37,614 nucleotides of DNA from CAYRUP01 sp964578975 (GCA_964578975.1 CAZOFA010000014.1:1-37614); one strand, 5' to 3'. Positions 25,131 to 33,247 are shown, counted from the first letter of the stretch. Notes: generated by a model from the sequence alone, not told the origin. A program made the numbers and translations.

Positions 25131-26384
25131 ATGAAATCTGCACCCATGTCGGCGCTTAGCTATGCTGTAAAAACACAAAATGTTGCAGAAGTTGAAGCTA
25201 TGCTGAAAGACCCTCAAAACACACAGGATAAAAACAACCTTAAAACCCCGCTGCGTTATGCGATTGAAAAAGGCAACAAAGAAATAGTAGCACTCTTACT
25301 GGCAGCGGGTGCTGATCGGAATAGTTTAGATAAAGGTTTAACGCCACTTGAATGTGCTATCTGGTCTGCTCAAGGTGAACATCCGGAAATTGTCAGTATG
25401 TTGCTAGAAGCAGGTGCCGATCCAAATTTAAAATTTAAAAATACAACACCCCCGACCACACCACTTCACTATGCTATTCATAAAAACTATGCTGAGATCG
25501 CAAGCATATTACAACGCGAAGGTGGTCATTTAGAAAAAGAAGGATTCACACCGCTCAGTTATGCAGTTGATAGACATCATACTAAAACCGTATTTGCGTT
25601 GTTGAAAAATGCGGAGTTGAAAGAAGATAAAGAAACCATTCACATTCTTTTTAAAAGCGCACTCATTGGAGGCCAGGTTCAAGGAATACAAGCAATACTA
25701 GATACCGGCATTGATCCGAATGAAGAAATTTCCCAAGACCGAAGACCGCTACACTACGCTATTCGCAACCAACATCTTGCAATTGTGATCATGTTACAAC
25801 GCGCAGGCGCTTTGTGTAATACACAAAATAAAGGAACTACGCCACTCGAGTATGCCGTTAAAAAAGGGCAAACCGATTTCGTGATTGAAATGCTGAAAAA
25901 CATGGACTGGGAAAAAGAAAGTAAAGCAGACCTGACAACACCATTATGTACTGCGATTCAAGAAAAAAACTTCCCCTTGGTCGAAGCCTTATTAGCTGCC
26001 GGTGCTGATCCCAATAAAGCAGATAAAAAAGGTTTCACACCGCTCTACCATGCTGTTAAGCAAGGTCAGTCTGACATCATGATCCTATTACAAAAAGCAG
26101 GTGCAAACTGTAATACTCTCGAAGAAAAAGCAACGACCGTGACACCGCTTGATGCTGCCATTTTAAAAAATCGCTTGGATCTCGCCGAAATATTATTGGC
26201 GAATGCTGACTGGAATCGAGAAGACAAACGTACGCTCATATTTGCGCTTTGCACTGCAATTGAAAAAAATAATAAAGAAATGCTGCAACTATTACTAAAC
26301 AACGGCGCCGATCCGAATCAAATGGATGAAAGTGCTTTAACGGCACTTGCCAACGCCGCTCTTCACAAACGGCCTGAACCATGA
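25131..26384 (+). CDS. Ankyrin-repeat protein, probably 5' part of a split gene
   Basis: A 417-residue protein made entirely of ankyrin repeats: twelve complete units (such as GFTPLYHAVKQGQSDIMILL) and the first half of a thirteenth. From about residue 120 the units form three tandem modules of about 100 residues, each three repeats long. There is no signal peptide or membrane segment. The stop at 26382-26384 falls in the middle of repeat 13 (ANAALHKRPEP), and the next reading frame continues that repeat, so the gene is probably a frameshifted form of one about 770-residue protein. Ankyrin proteins in intracellular bacteria are often secreted into host cells; here that is only an inference. 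Confidence 0.85.
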   Translation: MKSAPMSALSYAVKTQNVAEVEAMLKDPQNTQDKNNLKTPLRYAIEKGNKEIVALLLAAGADRNSLDKGLTPLECAIWSAQGEHPEIVSMLLEAGADPNLKFKNTTPPTTPLHYAIHKNYAEIASILQREGGHLEKEGFTPLSYAVDRHHTKTVFALLKNAELKEDKETIHILFKSALIGGQVQGIQAILDTGIDPNEEISQDRRPLHYAIRNQHLAIVIMLQRAGALCNTQNKGTTPLEYAVKKGQTDFVIEMLKNMDWEKESKADLTTPLCTAIQEKNFPLVEALLAAGADPNKADKKGFTPLYHAVKQGQSDIMILLQKAGANCNTLEEKATTVTPLDAAILKNRLDLAEILLANADWNREDKRTLIFALCTAIEKNNKEMLQLLLNNGADPNQMDESALTALANAALHKRPEP

Positions 26385-27448
26385 TACCGATCTTGTTAAA
26401 TGCAAACGCTGATATTAATCTTGTTCCTCCCAACTTCCAACCATTTATCTTAGACATCGTTATTAAAAAAGTACTAACAAAATTTCTTCTCCCCGAAAAA
26501 TATGACCCGCAATTTATAGAAAATCTTGGCTATATTCTGTTGCAGGAAAACTTATCTTTTCAATCGAGTGTATTAAACCCGATGCAAAAAAACGAAGACG
26601 CTCGGAAAATTCTTTACGTGATCGGTGCCTATTTTATTAATCAATTGCGCGGAACACCCACTGTTTTATCCGAAGACTATCCCGGTCTTCATGAAGAATT
26701 ATCAAATAAATTGGATTTACAAAGAGAACTCAATTTTAGCATATTGGACACATTGCTAAGAGATGTCGATGGAATAGACGCATTAAAATTTATCACAGAT
26801 CATCGTATCCAAATGGATGCTGACATGCTTGCTGGTCTTCTTCAGCCGATGAGCAGCGAATCCATGGGAGGTTATTTGGAGGATTATAAACGGTTGGGTA
26901 AAGCGCTGTTTAAGACTGATCCGGAACAATTTGCAAGTTTTGAGGAAATGAAACAGACCGATATAAAAAGTGGAATGGATTATTGTTTAAACGTTTTCAG
27001 AGCTATTACTCAAACTCAAATACCGGCTCCTGTTGTCGTGCACACGCAAGAAATAAAAGCAGAATCACCACAAACTACGCTTCGGAAATTACGAGAAGAA
27101 TATCAAAAACCTCAATCAATGGAAGAAAAAGGAAAAAAAGAATTTCAACTAGCTCAGTTATACACTCTCGTTGCCGGACAAAAAACCTCGCCCTCAGAAA
27201 AAATAACTTATTACAAAACAGCAGCAGCACTTTTAGTGAAGGCGAAAAAAAATAAATATAATCTTCAGGAAATACAACAGCTAGCAGAGCAAATTAAATC
27301 CGTTTCACGCGATGTCGAAACAACAAGACAGGTTACGCAAAGTGGATTGGCAAGCTTCAACCAACCGAGTGAAAATCGTAGCACTCCAGCAGCAAACGAC
27401 AACACACACACAGACACCGTCAAACCACAGAGGAAAAAAAGTGGTTAA
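26381..27448 (+). CDS. 3' part of the split ankyrin gene, or coupled second protein
   Basis: A 355-residue frame that overlaps the ankyrin frame by ATGA. Its first 16 residues (MIPILLNANADINLV) are the second half of the ankyrin repeat interrupted at the stop of the previous gene. The rest is a helical region with no family I recognise, and the end (from about 320) is polar and low in complexity. I see no Shine-Dalgarno before the ATG, which argues against independent starting; reinitiation at the ATGA is possible. So this is either a broken gene or a pair made by stop-start coupling. It ends against the convergent next gene, sharing TTAA. Confidence 0.65.
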   Translation: MIPILLNANADINLVPPNFQPFILDIVIKKVLTKFLLPEKYDPQFIENLGYILLQENLSFQSSVLNPMQKNEDARKILYVIGAYFINQLRGTPTVLSEDYPGLHEELSNKLDLQRELNFSILDTLLRDVDGIDALKFITDHRIQMDADMLAGLLQPMSSESMGGYLEDYKRLGKALFKTDPEQFASFEEMKQTDIKSGMDYCLNVFRAITQTQIPAPVVVHTQEIKAESPQTTLRKLREEYQKPQSMEEKGKKEFQLAQLYTLVAGQKTSPSEKITYYKTAAALLVKAKKNKYNLQEIQQLAEQIKSVSRDVETTRQVTQSGLASFNQPSENRSTPAANDNTHTDTVKPQRKKSG

Positions 27449-28260
27449 GCGCGCCATGCAATCCAACTATAACGTAATGGCGTCAGCATAATTAAATTTT
27501 CTAATACATTAAAATCACTCGCTCGGATTTCTCGTAATAACGTACGCGCGATTTCTGCGCGAATTAACAGATATGATAATGCCTTTCGTTGTGCGCGCGA
27601 TAAATTGTTTGTGGCATGCACATACGCTTTCTCTATTTTTTCTGCTTGATATTGCAATAAATTTTTAATGGGCGGGGTGATTTTAAATCCGCGCAGCATA
27701 CCGTGTGTCACACCAAATTGCATACATTCATTTTGTGGAAAATAAATAATATTACGTCGAACATACGCACGCAGATATTGCATATGATTCACTAATTCAA
27801 TCACCAACATGAATTGATAAATTATTTCAGGATCAATTTCAACATCGTTTTCTGATAGTTCATGAATCAGTAATTCTCGCGCACCAAACGTGCGCATAAA
27901 ATGAATGACAATTTCTTCAAATGTCATGAATTTGCGAGCAAATAAATTATCTTCAACACCTTCAATCATTAGTAATAATTTTTCTTGAATGTTTTGAGCA
28001 GGTGGAACAACGGAATGCAACATCGACAACACTGGATGATCGATTTGTCCGTGCGAAACCTGCGCTTTCCACCAGTTTAATTTGGTGAGTGCGAGTTCTG
28101 AATCGTCTGCGTGCAAAACAACATCTTCAATTTCTTGATAAAAGGCGTGCACTGCCACCACGCGATCGCGTTTCAATGGCGTTAATTTTTTTAAGCTATA
28201 ATAAAGCGGCGCATCCGGTTTAGCTGCTTTTTCATAACAATATTTTTTTGCAGTGCTCAA
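27445..28260 (-). CDS. Squalene/phytoene-synthase-fold protein lacking the aspartate motifs (NDUFAF6-like)
   Basis: A 271-residue protein with the isoprenoid synthase fold signature: YYSLKKLTPLKRDRVVAVHAFY, LTKLNWWKAQV, and LVNHMQYLRAYVRRNIIYFP. In active squalene/phytoene synthases the first and last carry DxxxD motifs that bind Mg2+ and diphosphate. Here they read EIEDVV and NHMQYLRAYVRR, with most of the aspartates lost, much as in the mitochondrial complex I assembly factor NDUFAF6. It may therefore not be a synthase. It starts with TTG inside the mutS stop (TTGA), so it depends on mutS translation. Confidence 0.7.
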   Translation of the reverse strand: MSTAKKYCYEKAAKPDAPLYYSLKKLTPLKRDRVVAVHAFYQEIEDVVLHADDSELALTKLNWWKAQVSHGQIDHPVLSMLHSVVPPAQNIQEKLLLMIEGVEDNLFARKFMTFEEIVIHFMRTFGARELLIHELSENDVEIDPEIIYQFMLVIELVNHMQYLRAYVRRNIIYFPQNECMQFGVTHGMLRGFKITPPIKNLLQYQAEKIEKAYVHATNNLSRAQRKALSYLLIRAEIARTLLREIRASDFNVLENLIMLTPLRYSWIAWRA

Positions 28261-30830
28261 GTGATTTCACTCGTCTCTTTTAATTCAAATAATATTCCTA
28301 ACGCATCGCGCGGAGATAATGCGTCGACATCCATATTTTTTAATCGATTAATGATATTCCTTTCCGTGTCATTCCCGCGAAGGCGGGAATCCATTCCGGA
28401 TGGTTCCCCGCCTTCGCGGGGATGACAAAGAACATCTTCCCTTTCTAATTCAGCCAATTTTTGTTTCGCCAATTGTATCACGCGCCGCGGCACTCCCGCC
28501 AATTGCGCCACTTGAATCCCATAACTTTGACTCGCAGGACCCGCATGCACACGATGTAAAAAAATAATTTTATCATCATGCTCGGTTGCAGCAAAATGCA
28601 CGTTTTTCACTGTTGAAATTTCATCAGCGAGTGCCGTTAATTCAAAATAATGCGTGGCAAACAACGTCAACGCTTTCATCTCACGCGCTAAATATTCGGC
28701 GACTGCAAACGCCAGCGACAATCCATCAAATGTACTGGTGCCCCGCCCTATTTCATCCATCAGTACCAAACTCTGCGCGGTGGCATTATGCAAAATATTC
28801 GCGGTTTCCGTCATTTCCACCATAAACGTAGAACGCCCACTTGCTAAATCATCCGCAGCACCAATGCGCGTAAAAATGCGATCGATGACGCCTATTTTTG
28901 CATGTTGCGCCGGCACAAAACTTCCGATGTGCGCCAGCAAAACAATCAAGGCAATTTGCCGCATATACGTGGATTTTCCACCCATGTTGGGACCGGTGAT
29001 CATCAACATGCAATGGTCTGTTGTCAAATGCACATCGTTTGGCACGAAGGGTTCCGTTAACACTGATTCCACCACTGGATGACGTCCCGCGATAATATGA
29101 ATACCCGTATTCGATTCAAACTCAGGGCAACAAAATTCTAATGTATCCGCGCGCTCAGCAAAATTCGTCAGAACATCTAATTCTGCTAAAGCATCCGCTG
29201 AACGTTGCAGAGGATTTAATTCCACTAAAATTTTTTCTAACAATGCGTCATACAATATTTTTTCGCGCGCTAATGCTTTTTCGCGACTACTTAATGCTTT
29301 ATCTTCATAAGCTTTCAATTCCGGTGTGATAAACCGTTCAGCATTTTTTAACGTTTGTCGACGAATATAATCAGCCGGCGCATCTTTTGCTTGTAACCGA
29401 CTTATTTCGATATAAAAACCATGCACACGATTGTAACCCACTTTCAAGGTAGAAAATCCGGTGCGATTTTTTTCCCGTTCTTCTAATTCAATGAGAAATT
29501 GCCCGGCATTTTCACTTAATTGTAATAACTCATCTAATTCTGCATCGTAACCTGTTGCAATCACGCCACCATCGCGCAATGTCACCGGCGGATTTTCCAC
29601 AATCGCTTTTTGTAATAATGCAAATAATGCGGGAAACTCGCTAATTTCATGCGAAAGTTTTTTTAATAAGGGTGCCGCAAAATTTTTTAATGGGTGCTGA
29701 ATCTCAGGCAGTTGATTTAACGTATTGCGTAATCCAATTAAATCACGCGGGCGCGCTGATTTTAATGCGACACGCGCAAGAATACGTTCTAAATCTTCTA
29801 TTTTGGCGAGCGCCAGATGCAAAGCTAAATAATGACGATCGGTTAATAAATTTTTAATACTCTCTTGTCTTTGACGCAACACATCTTGTTGACGCAGCGG
29901 ACGATGAATCCAACGCTTTAACAAACGACTTCCCATTTTCGTTGCTGTGTGATCTAAAATGGATGCTAAGGTATTTTCTTGGCTACCTGACATGTTGAGT
30001 GTTAATTCAAGATTTCTACGTGTGGCGGCATCTAAAATAATACTCTCTTCGCGTCGCTCAATGTGTATGGCGCGCAGATGCGGTAACTGGGCGCGCTGCG
30101 TTTCTTTCGCATAATGCAACAATCCACCGGCCGCTGTTAAAGCAACTGGCATATCCTCACAACCAAATCCCGCCAAATCTTGTGTTTGCATTTGTAGTGT
30201 CAGCAAACGCATCGCACTTTCTAATTCAAATTCCCAGGGAACACGTCGACGCACGCCATTGATCGCCATCGGCAAAACACATTCTTCGCTGACTAAAATT
30301 TCTGTCGGTTTTAAACGTTCTAATTCACTTTGTAATGCTTCTGCACCTTCCACTTCCAACAGATGAAAACGTCCACTGCTCATGTCGAGTGTGGCAACCC
30401 CATAACGCTCAGCCGTGCGATGCAATGCAATTAATAAATTATCGCGACTATCATCTAAAAATGCGGCATCACTCACGGTTCCCGGTGTTAAGATGCGCGC
30501 GACTTGACGTTCAACGGGGCCGACACTGGTTTTGGGATCACCGATTTGCTCACAAATCGCAATCGATAATCCCTGACGCAATAATTTCGCGATATAAGAT
30601 TCGGCAGCGTGAAATGGCACCCCCGCCATCGGAACCGGTTTACCTGACGAATGTCCGCGTGCCGTCAACGTGATATCTAAAAGACGCGCGGCAGTCACCG
30701 CATCCTCAAAAAATAATTCATAAAAATCGCCCATGCGATAAAACAATAATGTGTGCGGATAATTGGCTTTAATACGCAAATATTGTTGCATCATCGGCGT
30801 TTGTTTGTGTGTATCGATCACGTCAGTCAT
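28257..30830 (-). CDS. mutS: DNA mismatch repair protein MutS, with a palindromic element inserted near the C-terminus
   Basis: An 857-residue MutS. The mismatch-recognition motif FYRMGDFYELF is in the N-terminal domain, the ATPase Walker A GPNMGGKST begins at 613, and the Walker B VLMDEIGRGTSTFDG follows. The C-terminal helix that mediates tetramers (ALSPRDALGILFELK) is present. At about residues 802-821 an in-frame stretch, HPREGGEPSGMDSRLRGND, is encoded by a 59-bp palindromic repeat; it falls in the linker between the ATPase part and the C-terminal helix, where MutS proteins vary. The frame is kept, so the gene is probably functional. It is divergent from pncC; its ATG overlaps a promoter reading the other way. 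Confidence 0.96.
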   Translation of the reverse strand: MTDVIDTHKQTPMMQQYLRIKANYPHTLLFYRMGDFYELFFEDAVTAARLLDITLTARGHSSGKPVPMAGVPFHAAESYIAKLLRQGLSIAICEQIGDPKTSVGPVERQVARILTPGTVSDAAFLDDSRDNLLIALHRTAERYGVATLDMSSGRFHLLEVEGAEALQSELERLKPTEILVSEECVLPMAINGVRRRVPWEFELESAMRLLTLQMQTQDLAGFGCEDMPVALTAAGGLLHYAKETQRAQLPHLRAIHIERREESIILDAATRRNLELTLNMSGSQENTLASILDHTATKMGSRLLKRWIHRPLRQQDVLRQRQESIKNLLTDRHYLALHLALAKIEDLERILARVALKSARPRDLIGLRNTLNQLPEIQHPLKNFAAPLLKKLSHEISEFPALFALLQKAIVENPPVTLRDGGVIATGYDAELDELLQLSENAGQFLIELEEREKNRTGFSTLKVGYNRVHGFYIEISRLQAKDAPADYIRRQTLKNAERFITPELKAYEDKALSSREKALAREKILYDALLEKILVELNPLQRSADALAELDVLTNFAERADTLEFCCPEFESNTGIHIIAGRHPVVESVLTEPFVPNDVHLTTDHCMLMITGPNMGGKSTYMRQIALIVLLAHIGSFVPAQHAKIGVIDRIFTRIGAADDLASGRSTFMVEMTETANILHNATAQSLVLMDEIGRGTSTFDGLSLAFAVAEYLAREMKALTLFATHYFELTALADEISTVKNVHFAATEHDDKIIFLHRVHAGPASQSYGIQVAQLAGVPRRVIQLAKQKLAELEREDVLCHPREGGEPSGMDSRLRGNDTERNIINRLKNMDVDALSPRDALGILFELKETSEIT
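28368..28426. repeat. Palindromic GTCATTC element inside mutS
   Basis: Arms 28368-28393 and 28401-28426 are reverse complements with three mismatches around a 7-nt loop (core ATTCCCGCGAAGGCGGGA). The same family appears at 1084-1154. Here it is translated as part of MutS in an open frame. Confidence 0.92.
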
Positions 30831-30838
30831 GCTATAAT
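30830..30838 (+). promoter_or_regulatory. Extended -10 promoter for pncC
   Basis: TGCTATAAT has the TGN extension plus a perfect TATAAT, which often makes a -35 box dispensable. It overlaps the start codon of divergent mutS and would start near 30845, about 32 nt before the pncC ATG. Confidence 0.55.
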
Positions 30839-30876
30839 TTCCCTGATTTTTGTTAGGAAACCATACTCTAAAGACT

Positions 30877-31365
30877 ATGTCAGATCAACTTGCAGAAACA
30901 CTTGGTCGCCATCTAAAAAAACGTGGATGGAAAATTTGTGTGGCCGAATCTTGTACGGGTGGTGGACTTGCGTTCCGAATTACCGATATTGCTGGGAGTT
31001 CTGAGTGGTTTGAGCGTGGTTTTGTGACTTACAGTAATCTTGCTAAACAAGAATTGCTGGGTGTGAAATCATCGACGCTGCAATCATTTGGTGCCGTCAG
31101 CGAAGAAACGGCGCGTGAAATGGCGGAAGGTGCATTACAACGCAGTCCTGCACAAATAAGTTTGGCGATTACTGGCATTGCAGGGCCCGATGGCGGTTCC
31201 AGCGAAAAACCTGTTGGCACGGTGTGGTTTGGTTGGACAAGCATCGAGATGAAAACAAAAACGGAATTGAAAATATTTTCTGGAGATCGGAAAAAAATTC
31301 GCGAACAATCGATTCGTTTTGCTTTGGAAAAATTAATTGAAATTTCCGGTCATTCTCACGAATAA
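30877..31365 (+). CDS. pncC: Nicotinamide-nucleotide amidase (CinA C-terminal domain)
   Basis: A 162-residue single-domain protein: VAESCTGGGLAFRITDIAGSS, FVTYSN...LGV and AITGIAGPDGGS are the CinA C-terminal motifs. It deamidates nicotinamide mononucleotide, recycling it for NAD synthesis. The N-terminal CinA domain is absent, as in E. coli PncC (YgaD), which also sits just before recA. I chose ATG 30877; a TTG at 30850 would add nine residues with no family match. A degenerate palindromic element follows the stop at once. Confidence 0.93.
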   Translation: MSDQLAETLGRHLKKRGWKICVAESCTGGGLAFRITDIAGSSEWFERGFVTYSNLAKQELLGVKSSTLQSFGAVSEETAREMAEGALQRSPAQISLAITGIAGPDGGSSEKPVGTVWFGWTSIEMKTKTELKIFSGDRKKIREQSIRFALEKLIEISGHSHE

Positions 31366-31367
31366 TT

Positions 31368-31400
31368 GTCATTCCCGCGCAGGCAGCTTTCGGGAATGAC
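31368..31400. repeat. Degenerate GTCATTC palindrome after pncC
   Basis: GTCATTCCCG at 31368-31377 and its complement at 31391-31400, with an inner loop CGCAGGCAGCTTT that has decayed relative to the intact elements at 1084 and 28368. It begins 3 nt after the pncC stop. Confidence 0.75.
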
Positions 31401-31406
31401 ACGACG

Positions 31407-31440
31407 AAAAAAAAAGGGTTCCGCATGTTGCGAAACCCTT
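31407..31440 (-). terminator. Intrinsic terminator reading leftward
   Basis: Read on the minus strand, a 10-bp stem (AAGGGTTTCG with one mismatch, 7-nt loop) is followed directly by nine Ts (complement of 31407-31415). On the plus strand no T-run follows. There is no minus-strand gene just to the right to be terminated, so it either blocks antisense transcripts or ends a small RNA that I did not identify. Confidence 0.6.
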
Positions 31441-31490
31441 ACTAAGTTACAAACAATTATTATAGTTATAATTCCGAGTTGAGAAATGTC

Positions 31491-31519
31491 TTTACATGTA
31501 ACAAAACGAATTTTATATC
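31491..31519 (+). promoter_or_regulatory. Candidate sigma-70 promoter for recA
   Basis: TTTACA, 17 nt, TATATC. A start near 31526 would give a leader of about 200 nt before recA. The TTTACA box overlaps a 10-bp palindrome TTACATGTAA. No LexA-type CTG-N10-CAG site is visible in the 362-nt gap between pncC and recA; the rest of that gap holds the palindromes and terminator listed separately. Confidence 0.4.
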
Positions 31520-31570
31520 TGCGAACCTTAAGGGAATCTTAAATCTAAAAAAAAAATTTAAAATTGTTTT

Positions 31571-31631
31571 CTGGATCCCACGGACAAGCCCGCGGGACGA
31601 CGAATGTGTTCATGAAGTGCACACATTCGTC
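31571..31631. repeat. Two palindromes in the recA leader
   Basis: A GC-rich imperfect inverted repeat at 31571-31600 (TGGATCCCACGGACAAGCCC...) is followed by a clean 11-bp stem: GACGAATGTGT at 31599-31609 and its complement at 31621-31631, with an 11-nt loop. They differ in core sequence from the GTCATTC family. If transcribed from the candidate recA promoter they would form leader hairpins. Confidence 0.6.
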
Positions 31632-31727
31632 CCTTGTCAAGAACGTTTCTTCATGCGAATATAAACTTCGTTTCAGCGCAAACACCTCACTTCACATCAT
31701 TCACATAATTTTTTTAAGGACACATTA

Positions 31728-32771
31728 ATGGAAGACAACAAGAAAAAAGCATTAGGCGCGGCCTTAAGCCAAATTGAGCGTCAATTTGGTAAAGGTTCTG
31801 TCATGCGTTTAGGTGATTCAACCATCGTGCGCGATCTCGATGTTGTTTCCACCGGTTCACTCACGCTGGACCTTGCATTGGGTGTGGGTGGTTTACCACG
31901 CGGCCGTATTGTTGAAAATTATGGACCTGAATCATCAGGAAAAACGACACTCACGTTACAAGTGATTGCAGCGTGTCAACGCTTGGGCGGCACCGCTGCA
32001 TTTATCGATGCAGAGCATGCGCTTGATCCTGCGTATGCAAAACGTTTAGGCGTCAATGTCGATGAACTGCTCATTTCGCAACCAGACACCGGTGAGCAAG
32101 CACTCGAAATTACTGATATGTTAGTGCGCTCCAGCGCTGTCGATGTCGTCATCATTGACTCCGTCGCCGCACTCACCCCCAAAGCCGAAATTGAAGGTGA
32201 AATGGGCGATTCGCATATGGGTTTACAAGCACGCTTGATGTCACAAGCCTTGCGTAAACTCACCGCTAATATCAAACGTTCTAATACGTTAATCATTTTC
32301 ATTAACCAAATTCGCATGAAGATTGGCGTGATGTTTGGCAATCCGGAAACCACCACCGGCGGTAACGCATTAAAGTTTTATGCCTCCGTGCGTTTAGACA
32401 TTCGTCGTATTGGCAGCGTGAAAAATGGCGATGAAATCGTTGGCAGTGAAACCCGCGTAAAAGTCGTCAAAAACAAAGTCGCCCCGCCGTTCAAACAAGC
32501 GGAATTTGATATTTTCTACAATGAATGTATTTCACGCGAAGTTGAAATTATCGAATTGTGTGTGCTGCATAATTTGGTTGATAAAGCAGGCTCATGGTTT
32601 AGTTATAAAAATCAACGCATCGGTCAAGGCAAAGATAATGCACGCGCATTTTTACGTGAACATCCTGAAATTGCACAGGAAATTGAAAATAAACTGCGTG
32701 AAAAACTACTCACGCCACCTGTTAAAGCAAAACCAACTGAAGTGGAAGAAACAGAGGAAATCACTGCCTGA
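31728..32771 (+). CDS. recA: Recombinase RecA
   Basis: A 347-residue RecA. The Walker A GPESSGKT starts at residue 66, and the sequence continues with LLISQPDTGEQALEI, SVAALTPKAEIEGEMGDSHMGLQARLMSQALRKL and the conserved FINQIRMKIGVMFGNPETTTGG. It pairs and exchanges DNA strands in homologous recombination and drives SOS cleavage where a LexA exists. AAGGA precedes the ATG. The acidic C-terminal tail (VEETEEITA) is normal for RecA. recX overlaps its stop. Confidence 0.99.
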   Translation: MEDNKKKALGAALSQIERQFGKGSVMRLGDSTIVRDLDVVSTGSLTLDLALGVGGLPRGRIVENYGPESSGKTTLTLQVIAACQRLGGTAAFIDAEHALDPAYAKRLGVNVDELLISQPDTGEQALEITDMLVRSSAVDVVIIDSVAALTPKAEIEGEMGDSHMGLQARLMSQALRKLTANIKRSNTLIIFINQIRMKIGVMFGNPETTTGGNALKFYASVRLDIRRIGSVKNGDEIVGSETRVKVVKNKVAPPFKQAEFDIFYNECISREVEIIELCVLHNLVDKAGSWFSYKNQRIGQGKDNARAFLREHPEIAQEIENKLREKLLTPPVKAKPTEVEETEEITA

Positions 32772-33247
32772 GCAGCTTAACTGATATTCGACGTGCTGCA
32801 ATCCAATTGTTAGCACGTCGTGAACATACTGAAATGGAATTAGTTCGCAAATTGCGGGCGCGAAAATTTTCATCCGATGATATTCAATCGGTCATCAAAG
32901 CACTGGCTCAAGAAAACCTACTCTCCCACCTTCGATTTATTGAAAGTTATCTCCATCAGCGTCGCATAAAAGGATTTGGTCCGTTACGCATTCGCGCCGA
33001 ATTAATCGAGCGCGGGATTGATGAAGAATTGATTGAACATCATATCAAGATCGCCGATAATGCATGGTTCGCTGAAGCATATGCTGCCTGGCAAAAACGC
33101 TTTAAAAGCCGCGTGCCAACTGATCTTAAATCACGCGCTCAGATGATGCGGTTTTTGCAATACAGGGGGTTTACTTCAGAGCAAATTGAATGGGTCCTTC
33201 GAGACGCGCTTCGCGCTCCTCAGGACGAACGGGAATCCGAACAATAG
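32768..33247 (+). CDS. recX: Regulatory protein RecX, probably starting at a CTG codon
   Basis: The family core ARREHTEMELVRKLRARKF is preceded, in the same frame, by SSLTDIRRAAIQLL, which matches the first RecX helix. No ATG or GTG exists in that stretch: the frame is open only from 32741. A CTG at 32768 overlaps the recA stop (CTGA) and has AGAGGA 9 nt upstream, giving 159 residues, close to the usual size (E. coli 166). Starting at TTG 32807 would give 146 residues and lose the helix. RecX inhibits or modulates RecA filaments, and coupling to recA suits that. Confidence 0.85.
   Translation: MSSLTDIRRAAIQLLARREHTEMELVRKLRARKFSSDDIQSVIKALAQENLLSHLRFIESYLHQRRIKGFGPLRIRAELIERGIDEELIEHHIKIADNAWFAEAYAAWQKRFKSRVPTDLKSRAQMMRFLQYRGFTSEQIEWVLRDALRAPQDERESEQ

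Noticed and set aside
26360..26390. Programmed frameshift site in the ankyrin gene
   Set aside because: No slippery heptamer, no stimulating stem and no internal Shine-Dalgarno are visible; mutation or reinitiation is more likely.
28654..29082. 142-codon plus-strand frame inside mutS
   Set aside because: It is antisense to the most conserved MutS ATPase segment; no independent evidence of a gene.
1084..31400. CRISPR array made of the palindromic repeats
   Set aside because: Copies are kilobases apart, differ in core and have no regular spacers or cas genes nearby.
31441..31727. LexA (SOS) box before recA
   Set aside because: No CTG-N10-CAG pattern on either strand; some relatives such as Legionella are thought to lack LexA.
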